NCBI RefSeq assembly: GCF_029215955.1
Contig: NZ_JAEMVA010000006.1
Location: 1-64,000 of the forward strand
Length of the DNA stretch: 64,000 nucleotides
DNA from: Sulfurimonas sp. SAG-AH-194-I05
Lineage (GTDB): Bacteria > Campylobacterota > Campylobacteria > Campylobacterales > Sulfurimonadaceae
Direction of reading: 5' to 3'
The first letter of the stretch is position 1, and each line of letters starts with the position of its first letter. A model generated the notes under the pieces. It was not told the DNA's origin and did not search any database. It saw only the letters and a list, made by a program, of their open reading frames with translations. Made by a program: the position numbers and the translations under genes. This document shows positions 37,153 through 46,110 of the stretch, in pieces.

Positions 37153-37563
37153 ATGTTATTAATGCAGTTAAAGAATAATGAGAAGTTTGCTTTTTTAAAT
37201 CTTGCTTACTATATCGCTAATATAGATGGTGAATTTGAACAAGAAGAAAAAAATACTATTGAAGAGTATTGTGCTGAAATGGGAATTGAAAATGTTGCCT
37301 ATAACGAAGATATGTTTAGTTTAGAAGATACCCTGAAGCAAATAAGCAGCTTAAAAAGTAAAAAAATAGTTTTAATGGAGCTTATGATATTAATACATTC
37401 TGATGATAAATTCCATCGTTTTGAGCAAGGTATTATAGAAAAAATAGCCGATAATTTTTATATATCTAAAAATCAACTTGTCATTTATTCTCAATGGGGA
37501 AAAATGGCTTCTTCTTTATATCAACAAGGAAATCTATTTTTAGAGGATGGTTTATCTGTTTGA
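37153..37563 (+). CDS. TerB-like domain protein
   Basis: A 136-residue, mostly helical, acidic protein. LAYYIANIDGEFEQEEKNTIEEYC followed later by LMELMILIHSDDKFHRFEQGIIEKIA repeats the TerB pattern of a helix, an Asp-Gly metal-like loop and a second helix. I start at ATG 37153, which has AGGAATATC in front; a TTG 81 bases earlier would extend it with unlikely sequence. TerB-like proteins bind metals or sit under membranes in stress responses; the role here is unknown. It is alone, upstream of the chemoreceptor gene. Confidence 0.62.
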   Translation: MLLMQLKNNEKFAFLNLAYYIANIDGEFEQEEKNTIEEYCAEMGIENVAYNEDMFSLEDTLKQISSLKSKKIVLMELMILIHSDDKFHRFEQGIIEKIADNFYISKNQLVIYSQWGKMASSLYQQGNLFLEDGLSV

Positions 37564-37627
37564 GGCTCACTTAATTACAAAAAAAAATCTCATTGAACGT
37601 AGTAACACTACATTATTACCCCCTTTC

Positions 37628-37670
37628 AAGCTTAAAAAAATCAAATATAATTATTTTAAGCTTTTCTTAT
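37628..37670 (+). terminator. inverted repeat with T-rich end
   Basis: AAGCTTAAAA (37628-37637) and TTTTAAGCTT (37654-37663) are perfect 10-base arms with a 16-base loop, followed by TTCTTAT. It probably ends the TerB-like transcript. A second perfect palindrome CTTACGTAAG lies nearer the chemoreceptor start. Confidence 0.5.
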
Positions 37671-37731
37671 GTAAAAAAAGTAGATAATAGACTTAAAGTA
37701 TATTACGCTTACGTAAGATAAAGGAAAACCT

Positions 37732-39996
37732 ATGAATATAAAAACAAAAGTTATAGCTGCTGTTGTAGTACTGTTAGCACTCTTAACGGGAGTTCTTTCG
37801 TACCTAGCAGTTTTTAAATCGGCAGAAGCTTTGCAAGAAGCAGATATGATGAAAATGGAATCAGTTCGGGTAGCAAAACAAGGAGAGATAGAAGCTTATT
37901 TTGGTTACCTTGGAGGTTTACTTACCTCTCTCGCAGCACAAGAGGGAACTCGTGATGCTTTTGTTGCACTTGATGCAGGCTTCTATAAACTAAGCGAAGA
38001 GCTAGATCTCAATCAAAACACTGTGGTCTCTGCACTAAAATCAAATTTCCAAACAGAGTATCTTGATGGTGTAAATTACGCTGTACCCAACGGTGATAAA
38101 AGAAAGTCTATTGAAAGCTATATTCCTAAAAATGAAAATGCACAAATCGCAGAATATCTTTTTATTGTGGACAATAGTGCAAAACTAGGTGAAAAAAACA
38201 GTATGTCGTATAATGCTAAATATGATTCGAGTTATATGCAAGCGCACAAGCGTTATCATCCTGCTTTTGATAAGTTTTTGAATGCTTACAGTTTGTACGA
38301 TATCTTTATGGTAGATTTAAAGGGAAACCTTATCTACACTGATTTTAAAGAGAAAGATTTTGCTACTAACTTAAAACATGGTATATATGCTGCAACAGGT
38401 TTAGGTCGTACGTATAAAAAAGCACTAACACTAAGTGAAGGTGCGATAGCATTTGATGATTTTGCTCCTTATGAACCAAGTTATAATGCTCCCGCAGCAT
38501 TTATAGGAACACCTATTTATATAGATGGTATAAAAAAGGGTGTGCTTATTTTTCAAATGCCAGTAGATGTTATTAATACTATTATGCGTTTTGGAGATAA
38601 ATTTAAAGAAGCAGGACTTGGAGAAAGTGGTGAATGTTATCTTGTAGGATCAGATTACTTGATGCGAAGTAATTCACGTTTTCAAAAAGATATTGAGGAC
38701 AAAACAGTTCAAGCTTTAGGAACAACTATCGGTGTTTGGAAGGTTACAACGAAAAGTACGGAAGCCGTAGTCAATGGTGAATCCCAAGGAAAATGGCTAA
38801 TAGATGATTATAGAGGCGTAAAAGTCTTGAGTACGTATGCAGCAGTTAATGTCTTTAACCAAGCTACATGGGCAATAGTCGCAGAAATAGATGAAGAAGA
38901 AGTTATGCAACCAGCATATAACTTACGGGATGAAATTCTTATAATCGCTGGAATAATTCTTTTAGTTTCTATTGGTTTTTTCTTCTTACTAATTAATACC
39001 CTTATGGTTAAACCACTTAAAGAGTTAGAAATTAGGGCTAAGGATTTAGCACATGGAGAGGGTGATTTAACACAAAGACTTACGATTAAAGGGAAGGATG
39101 AAATCTCTATAGTAAGCCATCATATTAATGCATTTATAGAAAAAGTACAAGATACAATTATACAGGCGAAAGAAACAGGAAATGAGAATGCTTCTGTAAG
39201 TGAGGAACTTGCTCGAACATCACTTCATATTGGTCAAAAAGCAGAAGAAGAATCTGTAATAGTAGGAGAAGTGAGCACGCAAGGTAAAGGGCTTCAAATC
39301 GTTCTTCGTGATGCTATAGAAAATGCAAAAGAGACTGAAGATGAGCTTAACGGTGCAGAAGATAGTCTTGGTAATGCGAACAGTATGATTATATCTTTAG
39401 CTGATGAGATTAGTGTCCGTTCAGAAGCAGAAAGAGAACTAGCTGATAAACTTTCAAGTCTCAGTAGTGATGCGCAACAAGTAAAACAAGTGCTTGAAGT
39501 CATAGGCGATATCGCTGACCAGACTAATCTTTTAGCACTTAATGCAGCAATTGAAGCAGCACGAGCGGGCGAACATGGACGTGGTTTTGCAGTTGTAGCT
39601 GATGAGGTAAGAAAACTTGCTGAGAGAACACAAAAATCACTTTCAGAAATTAATGCAACAATTAGTGTCATAGTCCAATCTATCACAGATGCAAGTGATG
39701 CAATTTCACATAATGCACTCGAAATAGAAAAACTCTCAGGTAATGCAGGAAGTGTACAAAATGAGATTTCAAGCAGTGTGGATGTTATGGCACAAGCGGT
39801 TAAAAAAGTAGACGAGATGGTGGATGGCTATGTACAAAATGGTACAGCAATTCAAGCGATGATAGATAAAGTAGAAGATGTAAGTGAACTCTCTACCTCT
39901 AATGCGAGAAGTGTTGAAGAGATAGCATCAGCATCTGACCATCTTTCCGCCATGACAGCAAAACTTAATAAACTACTCGCAAGTTATAAAAGTTAG
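37732..39996 (+). CDS. methyl-accepting chemotaxis protein with double-Cache sensor
   Basis: A 754-residue transmembrane chemoreceptor. Transmembrane segment 1 is at about 7-27, a large periplasmic sensor (about 35-390, probably dCache, with [13 protein letters not shown]), transmembrane segment 2 at 402-423, HAMP at about 424-475 with [15 protein letters not shown], and a signalling domain with the hairpin [20 protein letters not shown] near 595-615. There is no C-terminal CheR/CheB tether pentapeptide. AAAGGAAAACC precedes the ATG. A CheR gene follows 122 bases downstream. Ligand unknown. Confidence 0.95.
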   Translation: MNIKTKVIAAVVVLLALLTGVLSYLAVFKSAEALQEADMMKMESVRVAKQGEIEAYFGYLGGLLTSLAAQEGTRDAFVALDAGFYKLSEELDLNQNTVVSALKSNFQTEYLDGVNYAVPNGDKRKSIESYIPKNENAQIAEYLFIVDNSAKLGEKNSMSYNAKYDSSYMQAHKRYHPAFDKFLNAYSLYDIFMVDLKGNLIYTDFKEKDFATNLKHGIYAATGLGRTYKKALTLSEGAIAFDDFAPYEPSYNAPAAFIGTPIYIDGIKKGVLIFQMPVDVINTIMRFGDKFKEAGLGESGECYLVGSDYLMRSNSRFQKDIEDKTVQALGTTIGVWKVTTKSTEAVVNGESQGKWLIDDYRGVKVLSTYAAVNVFNQATWAIVAEIDEEEVMQPAYNLRDEILIIAGIILLVSIGFFFLLINTLMVKPLKELEIRAKDLAHGEGDLTQRLTIKGKDEISIVSHHINAFIEKVQDTIIQAKETGNENASVSEELARTSLHIGQKAEEESVIVGEVSTQGKGLQIVLRDAIENAKETEDELNGAEDSLGNANSMIISLADEISVRSEAERELADKLSSLSSDAQQVKQVLEVIGDIADQTNLLALNAAIEAARAGEHGRGFAVVADEVRKLAERTQKSLSEINATISVIVQSITDASDAISHNALEIEKLSGNAGSVQNEISSSVDVMAQAVKKVDEMVDGYVQNGTAIQAMIDKVEDVSELSTSNARSVEEIASASDHLSAMTAKLNKLLASYKS

Positions 39997-40118
39997 TTGT
40001 TCAACGTAAATTACTTCTTATTGGGAGCCTCTACATGAGGCCCTTCACTTCTAAAAGAAATATACTTACAAAAAGCTTGAGTTTTGAAGAGATAAAAGTT
40101 TTTATGAGGAGTTTATAG

Positions 40119-40949
40119 ATGTTTGACTGGTTGCACAGAACTAAAAAAGAACCAATACTTCAAGAGAAGCAAGAGCATAAAAAAGAGAAGGATTTTACAA
40201 ATTTTTCTTTAGTCGCAAAGTATCTTTATGACAAAAGTGGTATAACAGAGTTGGACAAGCGCCATCTTGTAGCTTCAAGACTTCAGAGTTACGCACAAAA
40301 GTTGGATATCTACACAACAAATGAATTTTTAGATAGATTGAAAAATGATTCCCAGTTTTATCAAGAAGTCCTTAATATTGTTACCGTGAATGAAACATTT
40401 TTTTTACGTGAAATAAAAGAGTTAGAATGGCTTATAGAGTATATAAAAAAGGCAAATGGAATAGTTAAGATACTTTCTCTTCCTTGTTCGAGTGGGGAAG
40501 AGATATATTCTATTTTACTTTTAATGCAAGAGCATTCTATCTCTTTAGACAAAGTAGAAATAACGGGCTACGATATTAATACATATGCACTTTCCTTAGC
40601 AAAAAAAGGCATTTTTGATGAGCATTCACTCCATAAAATAGAAAAGACAACATGTGATAAATATTTTATACCTTTAGAAAATAATACATTTCAACTTAAT
40701 AAAATTTTTTGCAATAGAATACACCTGCAACAGAGAAATATTTTTGAGATAAGAGAAAAAAATTGCTTTGATATTATACTCTCTCGTAATATGTTCATTT
40801 ACTTTGATGCACAAAAACGAGAAGAAGCTACAAAAGTAATAATAGATTTACTTGTAGATGGTGGCATATATATAAAGGGTCATGCTGATCAGATCTATAA
40901 AGACCCACGACTAAAGAATCTGCACTTTGGTATTTATTCTAAAGAATGA
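40119..40949 (+). CDS. cheR: CheR-family protein-glutamate methyltransferase
   Basis: A 276-residue SAM-dependent methyltransferase that methylates glutamates of chemoreceptors for adaptation. The helical N-terminal domain contains RHLVASRLQ, VNETFFLRE marks the conserved CheR loop, LPCSSGEEIYSI is the SAM-binding motif and DIILSRNMFIYF the catalytic-domain motif. GAGGAG precedes the ATG. There is no TPR or REC extension. Its position behind a chemoreceptor suggests they work together, though CheR usually serves all receptors in a cell. Confidence 0.9.
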   Translation: MFDWLHRTKKEPILQEKQEHKKEKDFTNFSLVAKYLYDKSGITELDKRHLVASRLQSYAQKLDIYTTNEFLDRLKNDSQFYQEVLNIVTVNETFFLREIKELEWLIEYIKKANGIVKILSLPCSSGEEIYSILLLMQEHSISLDKVEITGYDINTYALSLAKKGIFDEHSLHKIEKTTCDKYFIPLENNTFQLNKIFCNRIHLQQRNIFEIREKNCFDIILSRNMFIYFDAQKREEATKVIIDLLVDGGIYIKGHADQIYKDPRLKNLHFGIYSKE

Positions 40950-41069
40950 TAACCTGTACTTTTGCGACTACTGTATTAAACAGTGCTGCTTCGGAACTTA
41001 TTTTTCATTGTTTTGGCAGCATATTGATTCCAAGTATTAGTAAGTAAAGCTCTATAAGTAGTTAGAGAA

Positions 41070-41765
41070 CTACCATTTATACATTACGATGGCTTGTAAT
41101 ACATTTGACTTGGTATTTGTATCTTTTAGCTTATAGTAATGCCATTCAGTTCCAACAAAAATAGTACTATTTAATTTATACAGTAATTTATTTTGAGAAA
41201 GTAAGTCTCCCTTAGTCCAGTCAGTAAATCCATCAAAAGTAATCTTAGTATTGAAGATATTATTACTTGTGTAGTTAAAGGATAGTTGATACGTATCATC
41301 TCCGAAATTTTGTTTTTTATTATAAAGATTACATCCAAAAATGTCAAAACCTTTCATCTTTAAATCACTCCCGATTCCGTAAAGTTTAGCTTCGTAGTCT
41401 TCGAACGTATGCACTTGTCTATTGTATTGGAAGGCTATAAAAATATCTTTTACAAAGAGAAAAGTAAAGTCTTTTTTCACTAGTTTAGAGAAACTAAACC
41501 TAGGAGATATCTCAAAATAAATGTCAGAAGATTTGTCACTTCTAAATACATCATCAGCAACTCCAATATCAATAAAGGCAAAAATATCTCCATATTGATA
41601 CGCTGTAAAATGTTCTAAGGTAACCGTACTTTTCCCACCATTTACAGTGTCAAACCCACTATTTCCATTAAAATTTCCATACAAGTATTGGATATTTGTT
41701 GTGGAGAAAGAATGAAGGTAAAGAGGGATTAAAAGCATTACTAGAGTTTTTATCATTACTTTCAA
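41070..41765 (-). CDS. Tsx-like outer-membrane channel protein
   Basis: A 231-residue protein with a signal sequence (KTLVMLLIPLYLHSFS, cleavage about residue 18-20) and alternating beta strands rich in aromatics, ending YKW with a terminal aromatic as in outer-membrane barrels. TTNIQYLYGNF and DGFTDWTKGD fit the nucleoside-specific Tsx channel family by eye. Function would be small-molecule uptake. It is isolated: 120 bases after cheR (convergent) and 213 bases of AT-rich gap on the other side in which I see no gene. Confidence 0.65.
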   Translation of the reverse strand: MKVMIKTLVMLLIPLYLHSFSTTNIQYLYGNFNGNSGFDTVNGGKSTVTLEHFTAYQYGDIFAFIDIGVADDVFRSDKSSDIYFEISPRFSFSKLVKKDFTFLFVKDIFIAFQYNRQVHTFEDYEAKLYGIGSDLKMKGFDIFGCNLYNKKQNFGDDTYQLSFNYTSNNIFNTKITFDGFTDWTKGDLLSQNKLLYKLNSTIFVGTEWHYYKLKDTNTKSNVLQAIVMYKW

Positions 41766-41978
41766 TGTATTTCCTTGTTTTTATAAAATTTCTACTCGGT
41801 TTCTACCATTATTATCTTTAATTATATTTAAGTATAAGAGTATCTCATATTATTTATATATACTTTCTTAAATTTCTATTTTTAAGCATTACATTCCTAA
41901 ATAAGGTTTCAATACTTATTATTAGTTTTTGACTTTTTATATACCAAAATCTAAATAAATTTTTTTATAAAAGGTAAT

Positions 41979-42272
41979 ATGATGCATATTATAAAGCTAC
42001 AAGTTAATGAGTCAATATACTCTCAAGTTTTATCTTTTATAAATCAATTTCAAACTAATGAACTTAGTCTTATAGAAGATAAAAAAGAAGATGACTATGT
42101 CGTATCATCTGTTGAAGAGGTTCAAAAAAGAGTTTTTCAAGTAGAGCAAAATGCTAACTATGTTTCGGTTGATACATTCTTCTCAGATATGGATAAAAAA
42201 ATCTGCTTCTTAACTCTCCTTTTATGTGTAGACCTTCCATCTATTTTGAAGATGCGAATTATAGAGATTTGA
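41979..42272 (+). CDS. antitoxin-like protein, 3' end altered by deletion
   Basis: A 97-residue frame. Residues 1-73 look like a small antitoxin with VVSSVEEVQKRV and ending FFSDMDKKI, the kind of C terminus that normally overlaps a ParE/RelE toxin start. The last 20 or so residues (CFLTLLLC...) are out of character and come from reading the toxin gene in another frame. AAGG before ATGATG gives two possible starts (41979 or 41982). It may still make a stable antitoxin, but the partner toxin is broken. Confidence 0.6.
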   Translation: MMHIIKLQVNESIYSQVLSFINQFQTNELSLIEDKKEDDYVVSSVEEVQKRVFQVEQNANYVSVDTFFSDMDKKICFLTLLLCVDLPSILKMRIIEI

Positions 42273-42355
42273 TTTTTAAAGGTTACACTGTTATCTATAA
42301 AGTTGAAGATGAAGAGATTAAAGTTTTGGATATTTTCAAGTGGCAAGATAGATAA
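42197..42355 (+). pseudogene. N-terminally truncated ParE/RelE-type toxin remnant
   Basis: In the frame one base behind the antitoxin, codons 42197-42352 read as a toxin C terminus: SPFMCRPSIYF, YRDLIFKGYTVIYKV and IKVLDIFKWQDR then stop. This is the familiar last half of ParE/RelE ribonuclease or gyrase toxins. The expected N-terminal 45-55 residues and start are absent; the remnant joins directly to the antitoxin end, so an internal deletion is the simplest explanation. An internal ATG at 42224 has no ribosome site. Confidence 0.7.
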
Positions 42356-42365
42356 TTACAGTGAA

Positions 42366-42395
42366 TTAAAAAGTGGCTGCTAATAGGCAGTCACT
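42366..42395 (-). terminator. intrinsic terminator of serS
   Basis: On the minus strand AGTGACTGC and GCAGCCACT form a 9-bp stem (one G-U pair) with a 6-base loop, followed directly by TTTTTAATT. It lies 28 bases past the serS stop. Confidence 0.88.
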
Positions 42396-42423
42396 CTTAA
42401 CGATTTACTTGAAAATTAGTAAT

Positions 42424-43674
42424 CTATATATTTAAGTACGGCTTTAAAACCTCAGGAATATCAATACTTCCATCTTCATTCTGATAGTTTTCCATAATAG
42501 CAACTAAGGTTCTACCAACTGCAAGAGAACTGCCGTTGAGTGTATTAACAAAGACATTTTTCTTCCCATCTTTATAACGGATTTTTGCGCGTCTTGCTTG
42601 AAATTCTCTTGTGTTACTTATAGAAGAGATTTCACGGTACTGGTCTTGACCTGGTAGCCACACCTCTATGTCAGTTGTATGTGCTGCTGAAAATCCTAAG
42701 TCTCCGGTACAAAGATTTACGATTCTGTGAGGGAGTTCTAGGGCTGTTAAAATGTCTGATGCACATAAAACCATCTCGTCAAAAATAGCCTCACTCTCTT
42801 GAGGTTTTGAGAGTACTACGAGTTCTACTTTATGAAATTGATGTTGTCGAATCATCCCGCGTGTATCTCTTCCTGCTGCACCTGCCTCTTTTCTAAAACA
42901 CGATGTGTACGCTGTCATTTTTTTAGGGAGGGAATCTGCTGAGAGAATCTCATCTTGGTAGATGTTGGTTACTGGAACTTCTGCTGTTGGAATTAAGAAA
43001 AGTTCCTGTCCATCTATTTTATAAAGGTCGTCTTCAAATTTTGGAAGTTGTCCAGTTCCTTCGAGTGCAGTACGGTTTACAAGGGCAGGGACGCTTACTT
43101 CTTCGAATCCTCTCTCACGGTTAAAGTCAAGCATAAAGTTAATCAAAGCACGCTCTAGTCTTGCTCCCATTCCAAAGGAAACGGAGAATCGTGAAGTTGC
43201 GAGTTTAACACCACGCTCAAAGTCTATCCAGCCATTTTCTTCTGCGAGTTCCCAGTGTTCTTTTGGAGAGTAAGAAAAAGTTTTTGGCGTGAGTACTTTT
43301 TTGAGTTCAACATTGTCATTTTCATCTGCACCATCTGGGACAGAATCATCGGGGAGATTTGGAATTGCCATCGCCATAGATTCGAGTTCTTCTTGTTTTT
43401 GTCTTTGAATATCTAAGACCTTCGTTATCTCGATTTTGTTTGCATCGACCTTGGCTTTTAGTTCACTTATATCTTTACCCTCACGTTTATAAGCACCAAA
43501 TTCTTTGCTCATAGAATTTTGAAGGGCTTGAAGTTTTTCAAAATTTTGTTTTGCAATTTTCAATTCTTCATTTTTTGCTTTTAAAGTATCGAGCAGTGTA
43601 CCTGCAACACCTTTTCTCATAAGTTTTGTTCGCATAGCATCGAAATCTTTTTGTAATAGTTTTAAATCAATCAT
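42424..43674 (-). CDS. serS: seryl-tRNA synthetase
   Basis: Class II synthetase of 416 residues that charges tRNA-Ser. The N-terminal antiparallel coiled-coil arm (about 25-110) is followed by the catalytic core with LIPTAEVP, motif 2 [20 protein letters not shown] and motif 3 [19 protein letters not shown]. Upstream 15 bases is a MetF-family gene on the same strand, so a two-gene transcript ended by the hairpin at 42366-42395 is likely. Nothing unusual. Confidence 0.98.
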   Translation of the reverse strand: MIDLKLLQKDFDAMRTKLMRKGVAGTLLDTLKAKNEELKIAKQNFEKLQALQNSMSKEFGAYKREGKDISELKAKVDANKIEITKVLDIQRQKQEELESMAMAIPNLPDDSVPDGADENDNVELKKVLTPKTFSYSPKEHWELAEENGWIDFERGVKLATSRFSVSFGMGARLERALINFMLDFNRERGFEEVSVPALVNRTALEGTGQLPKFEDDLYKIDGQELFLIPTAEVPVTNIYQDEILSADSLPKKMTAYTSCFRKEAGAAGRDTRGMIRQHQFHKVELVVLSKPQESEAIFDEMVLCASDILTALELPHRIVNLCTGDLGFSAAHTTDIEVWLPGQDQYREISSISNTREFQARRAKIRYKDGKKNVFVNTLNGSSLAVGRTLVAIMENYQNEDGSIDIPEVLKPYLNI

Positions 43675-43689
43675 TTTTTTCCTTTGTTC

Positions 43690-44601
43690 TTATACTAATA
43701 TATCATGTGCCAGTTGGAACTGGTTTGCTGTCATTAAATGTATTTTTGGATGGAGTTTTTTTATGTCATCAAAAAGGTTCTTGCTTAATTCAAAACCAAC
43801 CTTATATTCTTCTTCTATACCTTTTTCACTTGCAACTCTTAATGCTTCTATCCAAGAGTCGGGTACATTAATTCCGGGAACATGTGCAGAGAGAAACTGT
43901 GCAGTTCTTAGTTTAGTGATAGGAAATATTCCGAGTATAAGTTCAGTACTTTTATTTTCATTACAACATTCTTGGTTTGCGGCTTCTTTTAACGCTAAAA
44001 GTTGTTTGGCATTTTCTAAATCGTACACAGGTTGGGTAATAATCCCTATCGCTCCATGCTTCATTTTTTTCTGCATTTTTTTTTGAAGTGTTTTTGGATT
44101 TTTCGCATAAGAGTTTACAACAGCAAAAGGGTAAAGCTCTTGAGGTTTATGTGTAAAAGGTTTTCCCCCATAATCCATTCCTGAGTTAAATGCAGAGATA
44201 ATGTCTAAAAGTAAAGAACTATCTGCTTCAAAAACACCTTTGGCATGTGGTTGGTCTGAAATAGTAGCCGGGTCACCTGTGAGTGCTAAAATAGCTCTGA
44301 TATCTACTTCATTTGCACCTAATAAATCAGACTGTAAGCCTATTTTATTTCTGTCTCGCATACTCATTGTTGCAATAACTGGCTTATTAAACCTTTCTTG
44401 CAATATTTTTGCTGCAAACAGAGCATTGTATTTTAATTTTGCGAGTGGATTATCTGTTGTTGAAAATCCATCGACTAAATTTTGTAAATCTAGGCTTTCT
44501 ATTTTGTCTACTGTTGGAGTAAACTGAGGAGAGTGCCCAGGGGTAGTTTCTAGTGTTATGTATGTGCCATTTTGTAGTTTATCTATAAGTGTATCAAACA
44601 A
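43690..44601 (-). CDS. methylenetetrahydrofolate reductase family protein
   Basis: A 303-residue TIM-barrel protein. DGFSTTDNPLAK, MSMRDRNKIGLQSDLLGA and ILALTGDPA are MetF-family signatures around the FAD and folate sites. It would reduce 5,10-methylene-THF to 5-methyl-THF for methionine synthesis. The N-terminal E-x-PPK pattern of classical MetF is replaced by LETTPGHSPQ, so it belongs to a divergent branch and may have another partner. It is divergent from serB across 54 bases that contain TATAAT at 44619-44624. Confidence 0.78.
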   Translation of the reverse strand: MFDTLIDKLQNGTYITLETTPGHSPQFTPTVDKIESLDLQNLVDGFSTTDNPLAKLKYNALFAAKILQERFNKPVIATMSMRDRNKIGLQSDLLGANEVDIRAILALTGDPATISDQPHAKGVFEADSSLLLDIISAFNSGMDYGGKPFTHKPQELYPFAVVNSYAKNPKTLQKKMQKKMKHGAIGIITQPVYDLENAKQLLALKEAANQECCNENKSTELILGIFPITKLRTAQFLSAHVPGINVPDSWIEALRVASEKGIEEEYKVGFELSKNLFDDIKKLHPKIHLMTANQFQLAHDILV

Positions 44602-44618
44602 AAAAAATCCTAATTCGC

Positions 44619-44624
44619 TATAAT
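44619..44624 (+). promoter_or_regulatory. -10 element for serB
   Basis: TATAAT 31 bases before the serB ATG in the 54-base divergent gap; a second TATAAC lies 8 bases further on. No -35 consensus is seen. Confidence 0.5.
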
Positions 44625-44655
44625 TGCGACATTATAACAAAAGAGAGTATTTTAT

Positions 44656-45279
44656 ATGTTAAAACTAGCAGTATTTGACTTTGATTCTACACTAATGGAT
44701 GGCGAAACGATAGATTTTTTTGCACAAGAATTAGGAATAGGCGAAAAAGTTGCAAAAATAACTGAAGAAGCAATGTCTGGAAGATTAGATTTTTTTGAGT
44801 CTTTACAACAAAGAGTAGGGCTTTTAAAAGGGCTGGACTATAAAATAGTAGAAGAGATTAGTCAAAACTTACCCTATATGCCAGGTGCAAAAGAAACAAT
44901 AAGAGAACTGAAAAAAAGAGGTGTGACTGTTGTTTGTTTTAGTGGTGGATTTCGTTCGGCTACTGGATTTGCAAAAGATATTTTAGGCTACGATGCGGAC
45001 TTTTCAAATATATTACATGAAAAAGATGGCAAACTTACTGGTTTAGTAGGTGGAGATATGATGTTTAACTACTCAAAGGGTGACATGTTAGTACGTTTGC
45101 AAAATATTCTTGGAATAAAAGAAGAAGAAACCTTCGTTTGTGGCGATGGAGCAAACGATTTGTCCATGTTTGCACATGCTGGCACTCGTGTAGCTTTTTG
45201 TGCACGAGAAATTTTACAAGCCGAAGCAAATATAATTATAAATGAAAAAGACTTAACGAAAATATTGGAGAAAATATAA
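44656..45279 (+). CDS. serB: phosphoserine phosphatase
   Basis: HAD-superfamily enzyme of 207 residues performing the last step of serine synthesis. HAD motif I is DFDSTLMDGE with D8 and D10, motif II is VVCFSGGF, the lysine region is YSKGDMLVRL and motif III-IV is CGDGANDLSMFAHAG. No ACT domain is fused, as in other Campylobacterota. AGAGAG lies before the ATG. The stop shares a base with the ATG of the next gene. Confidence 0.94.
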   Translation: MLKLAVFDFDSTLMDGETIDFFAQELGIGEKVAKITEEAMSGRLDFFESLQQRVGLLKGLDYKIVEEISQNLPYMPGAKETIRELKKRGVTVVCFSGGFRSATGFAKDILGYDADFSNILHEKDGKLTGLVGGDMMFNYSKGDMLVRLQNILGIKEEETFVCGDGANDLSMFAHAGTRVAFCAREILQAEANIIINEKDLTKILEKI

Positions 45280-45581
45280 TGTTAGATAATACAGTATGGA
45301 GACAGTACCACAGTGAAAACAACTATAAAGAGTTTTTAGCAGAATATACAAAAATTGAAATTTTAGATTTAATTGATGATGAAAAAGAACTTTATGGGGT
45401 TTTAAAATCAAAATTAACAAAAAAAGAATTAAAATTGTTTGCTATGGATAGCGCAAAAATAGAAGATGAAAAAATGAAAGCTGATTTTTCTTATTCGGAT
45501 GAAGATTTAGAAAAAGCAAAATTTAAACTCTATAAAAAATTTAAACAAGATAAAACACGATTAAGCTTTAGAATACAATAA
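45279..45581 (+). CDS. small conserved-looking protein of unknown function
   Basis: A 100-residue, highly charged, probably helical protein (Lys 20 percent or so, many Asp and Glu) starting MLDNTVWRQYHSENNYKEF. I recognise no domain. It overlaps serB by one base and has GGAG within the serB end, so it is likely translated with serB. No signal or membrane segment. It could be a protein-protein adaptor but nothing in the sequence shows this. Confidence 0.65.
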   Translation: MLDNTVWRQYHSENNYKEFLAEYTKIEILDLIDDEKELYGVLKSKLTKKELKLFAMDSAKIEDEKMKADFSYSDEDLEKAKFKLYKKFKQDKTRLSFRIQ

Positions 45582-45724
45582 GCAAGCTACACAATTATTG
45601 CACGATTAAGAGTTACAATTACACTCAACTTAATAGAACTCAATTGTTTTATGATTAATTAATAATAACTTTATTAAGAAAGATGTAAAATATCACAGTT
45701 TTATCACAACAAAGGAATATAAAT

Positions 45725-46063
45725 ATGAAAAAAACAACATCATTATTATTAGCTGCTATTGTTGCTAGTTCAATGTTCTCAACATCTGCTATGGCAAGTG
45801 CGAAAAAAGGTCAAAAATTTTATCTTAAAAAATTAAAAGTTTGTAAAAAAGACGGACTTAAAAATGGTGCATTATTTGCAGTGAAGCATAATCGTGCTGA
45901 ATGGGCAAAAATCAAAGATGATGGTGCTTTAATCACAGAATGGACTGCAATTTGTCCACATGGTGAGAAGAAATTTTCTAAAATGAAAGAAAAACATATG
46001 AATAATCTTTATGATTTTGTATGGAAGTATGCTTCAGATGGTGATGCGCCTTCTTGCGGATAG
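45725..46063 (+). CDS. exported small Cys-containing protein, possibly haem-less cytochrome c-like
   Basis: A 112-residue protein with a clear signal peptide (SLLLAAIVASSMFSTSAMASA, cut at about 25). The mature part has KVCKKDG, AICPHGEKK and a final PSCG, three Cys but no CXXCH. Its GQKFYLKKLKVC, AEWAKI and NLYDFVWKYASDG spacing recalls small class I cytochromes c that have lost haem binding; this is inferred by pattern only. AAAGGAATAT precedes the ATG. Alone, followed by a strong shared hairpin. Confidence 0.6.
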   Translation: MKKTTSLLLAAIVASSMFSTSAMASAKKGQKFYLKKLKVCKKDGLKNGALFAVKHNRAEWAKIKDDGALITEWTAICPHGEKKFSKMKEKHMNNLYDFVWKYASDGDAPSCG

Positions 46064-46079
46064 TTCTTCTTTTTTAAGC

Positions 46080-46110
46080 CAAATGATTCAAATTTCTTTT
46101 GAATCATTTG
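46080..46110. terminator. bidirectional terminator overlapping a stop codon
   Basis: CAAATGATTCAAA (46080-46092) and TTTGAATCATTTG (46098-46110) are perfect 13-bp arms around a 5-base loop. The right arm includes the stop codon (46104-46106) and last codon of the minus-strand gene. T-rich sequence before the stem belongs to the convergent plus gene. Confidence 0.8.

Noticed and set aside
40013-40052. Hairpin-like GGGAGCCTC / GAGGCCC after the chemoreceptor gene
   Set aside because: The stem is interrupted by a 2-base bulge and no T-run follows, so I did not call a terminator.
41766-41978. Possible small gene in the 213-base gap before the antitoxin
   Set aside because: Very AT-rich with stops in all frames and no start with a ribosome site; nothing supported.
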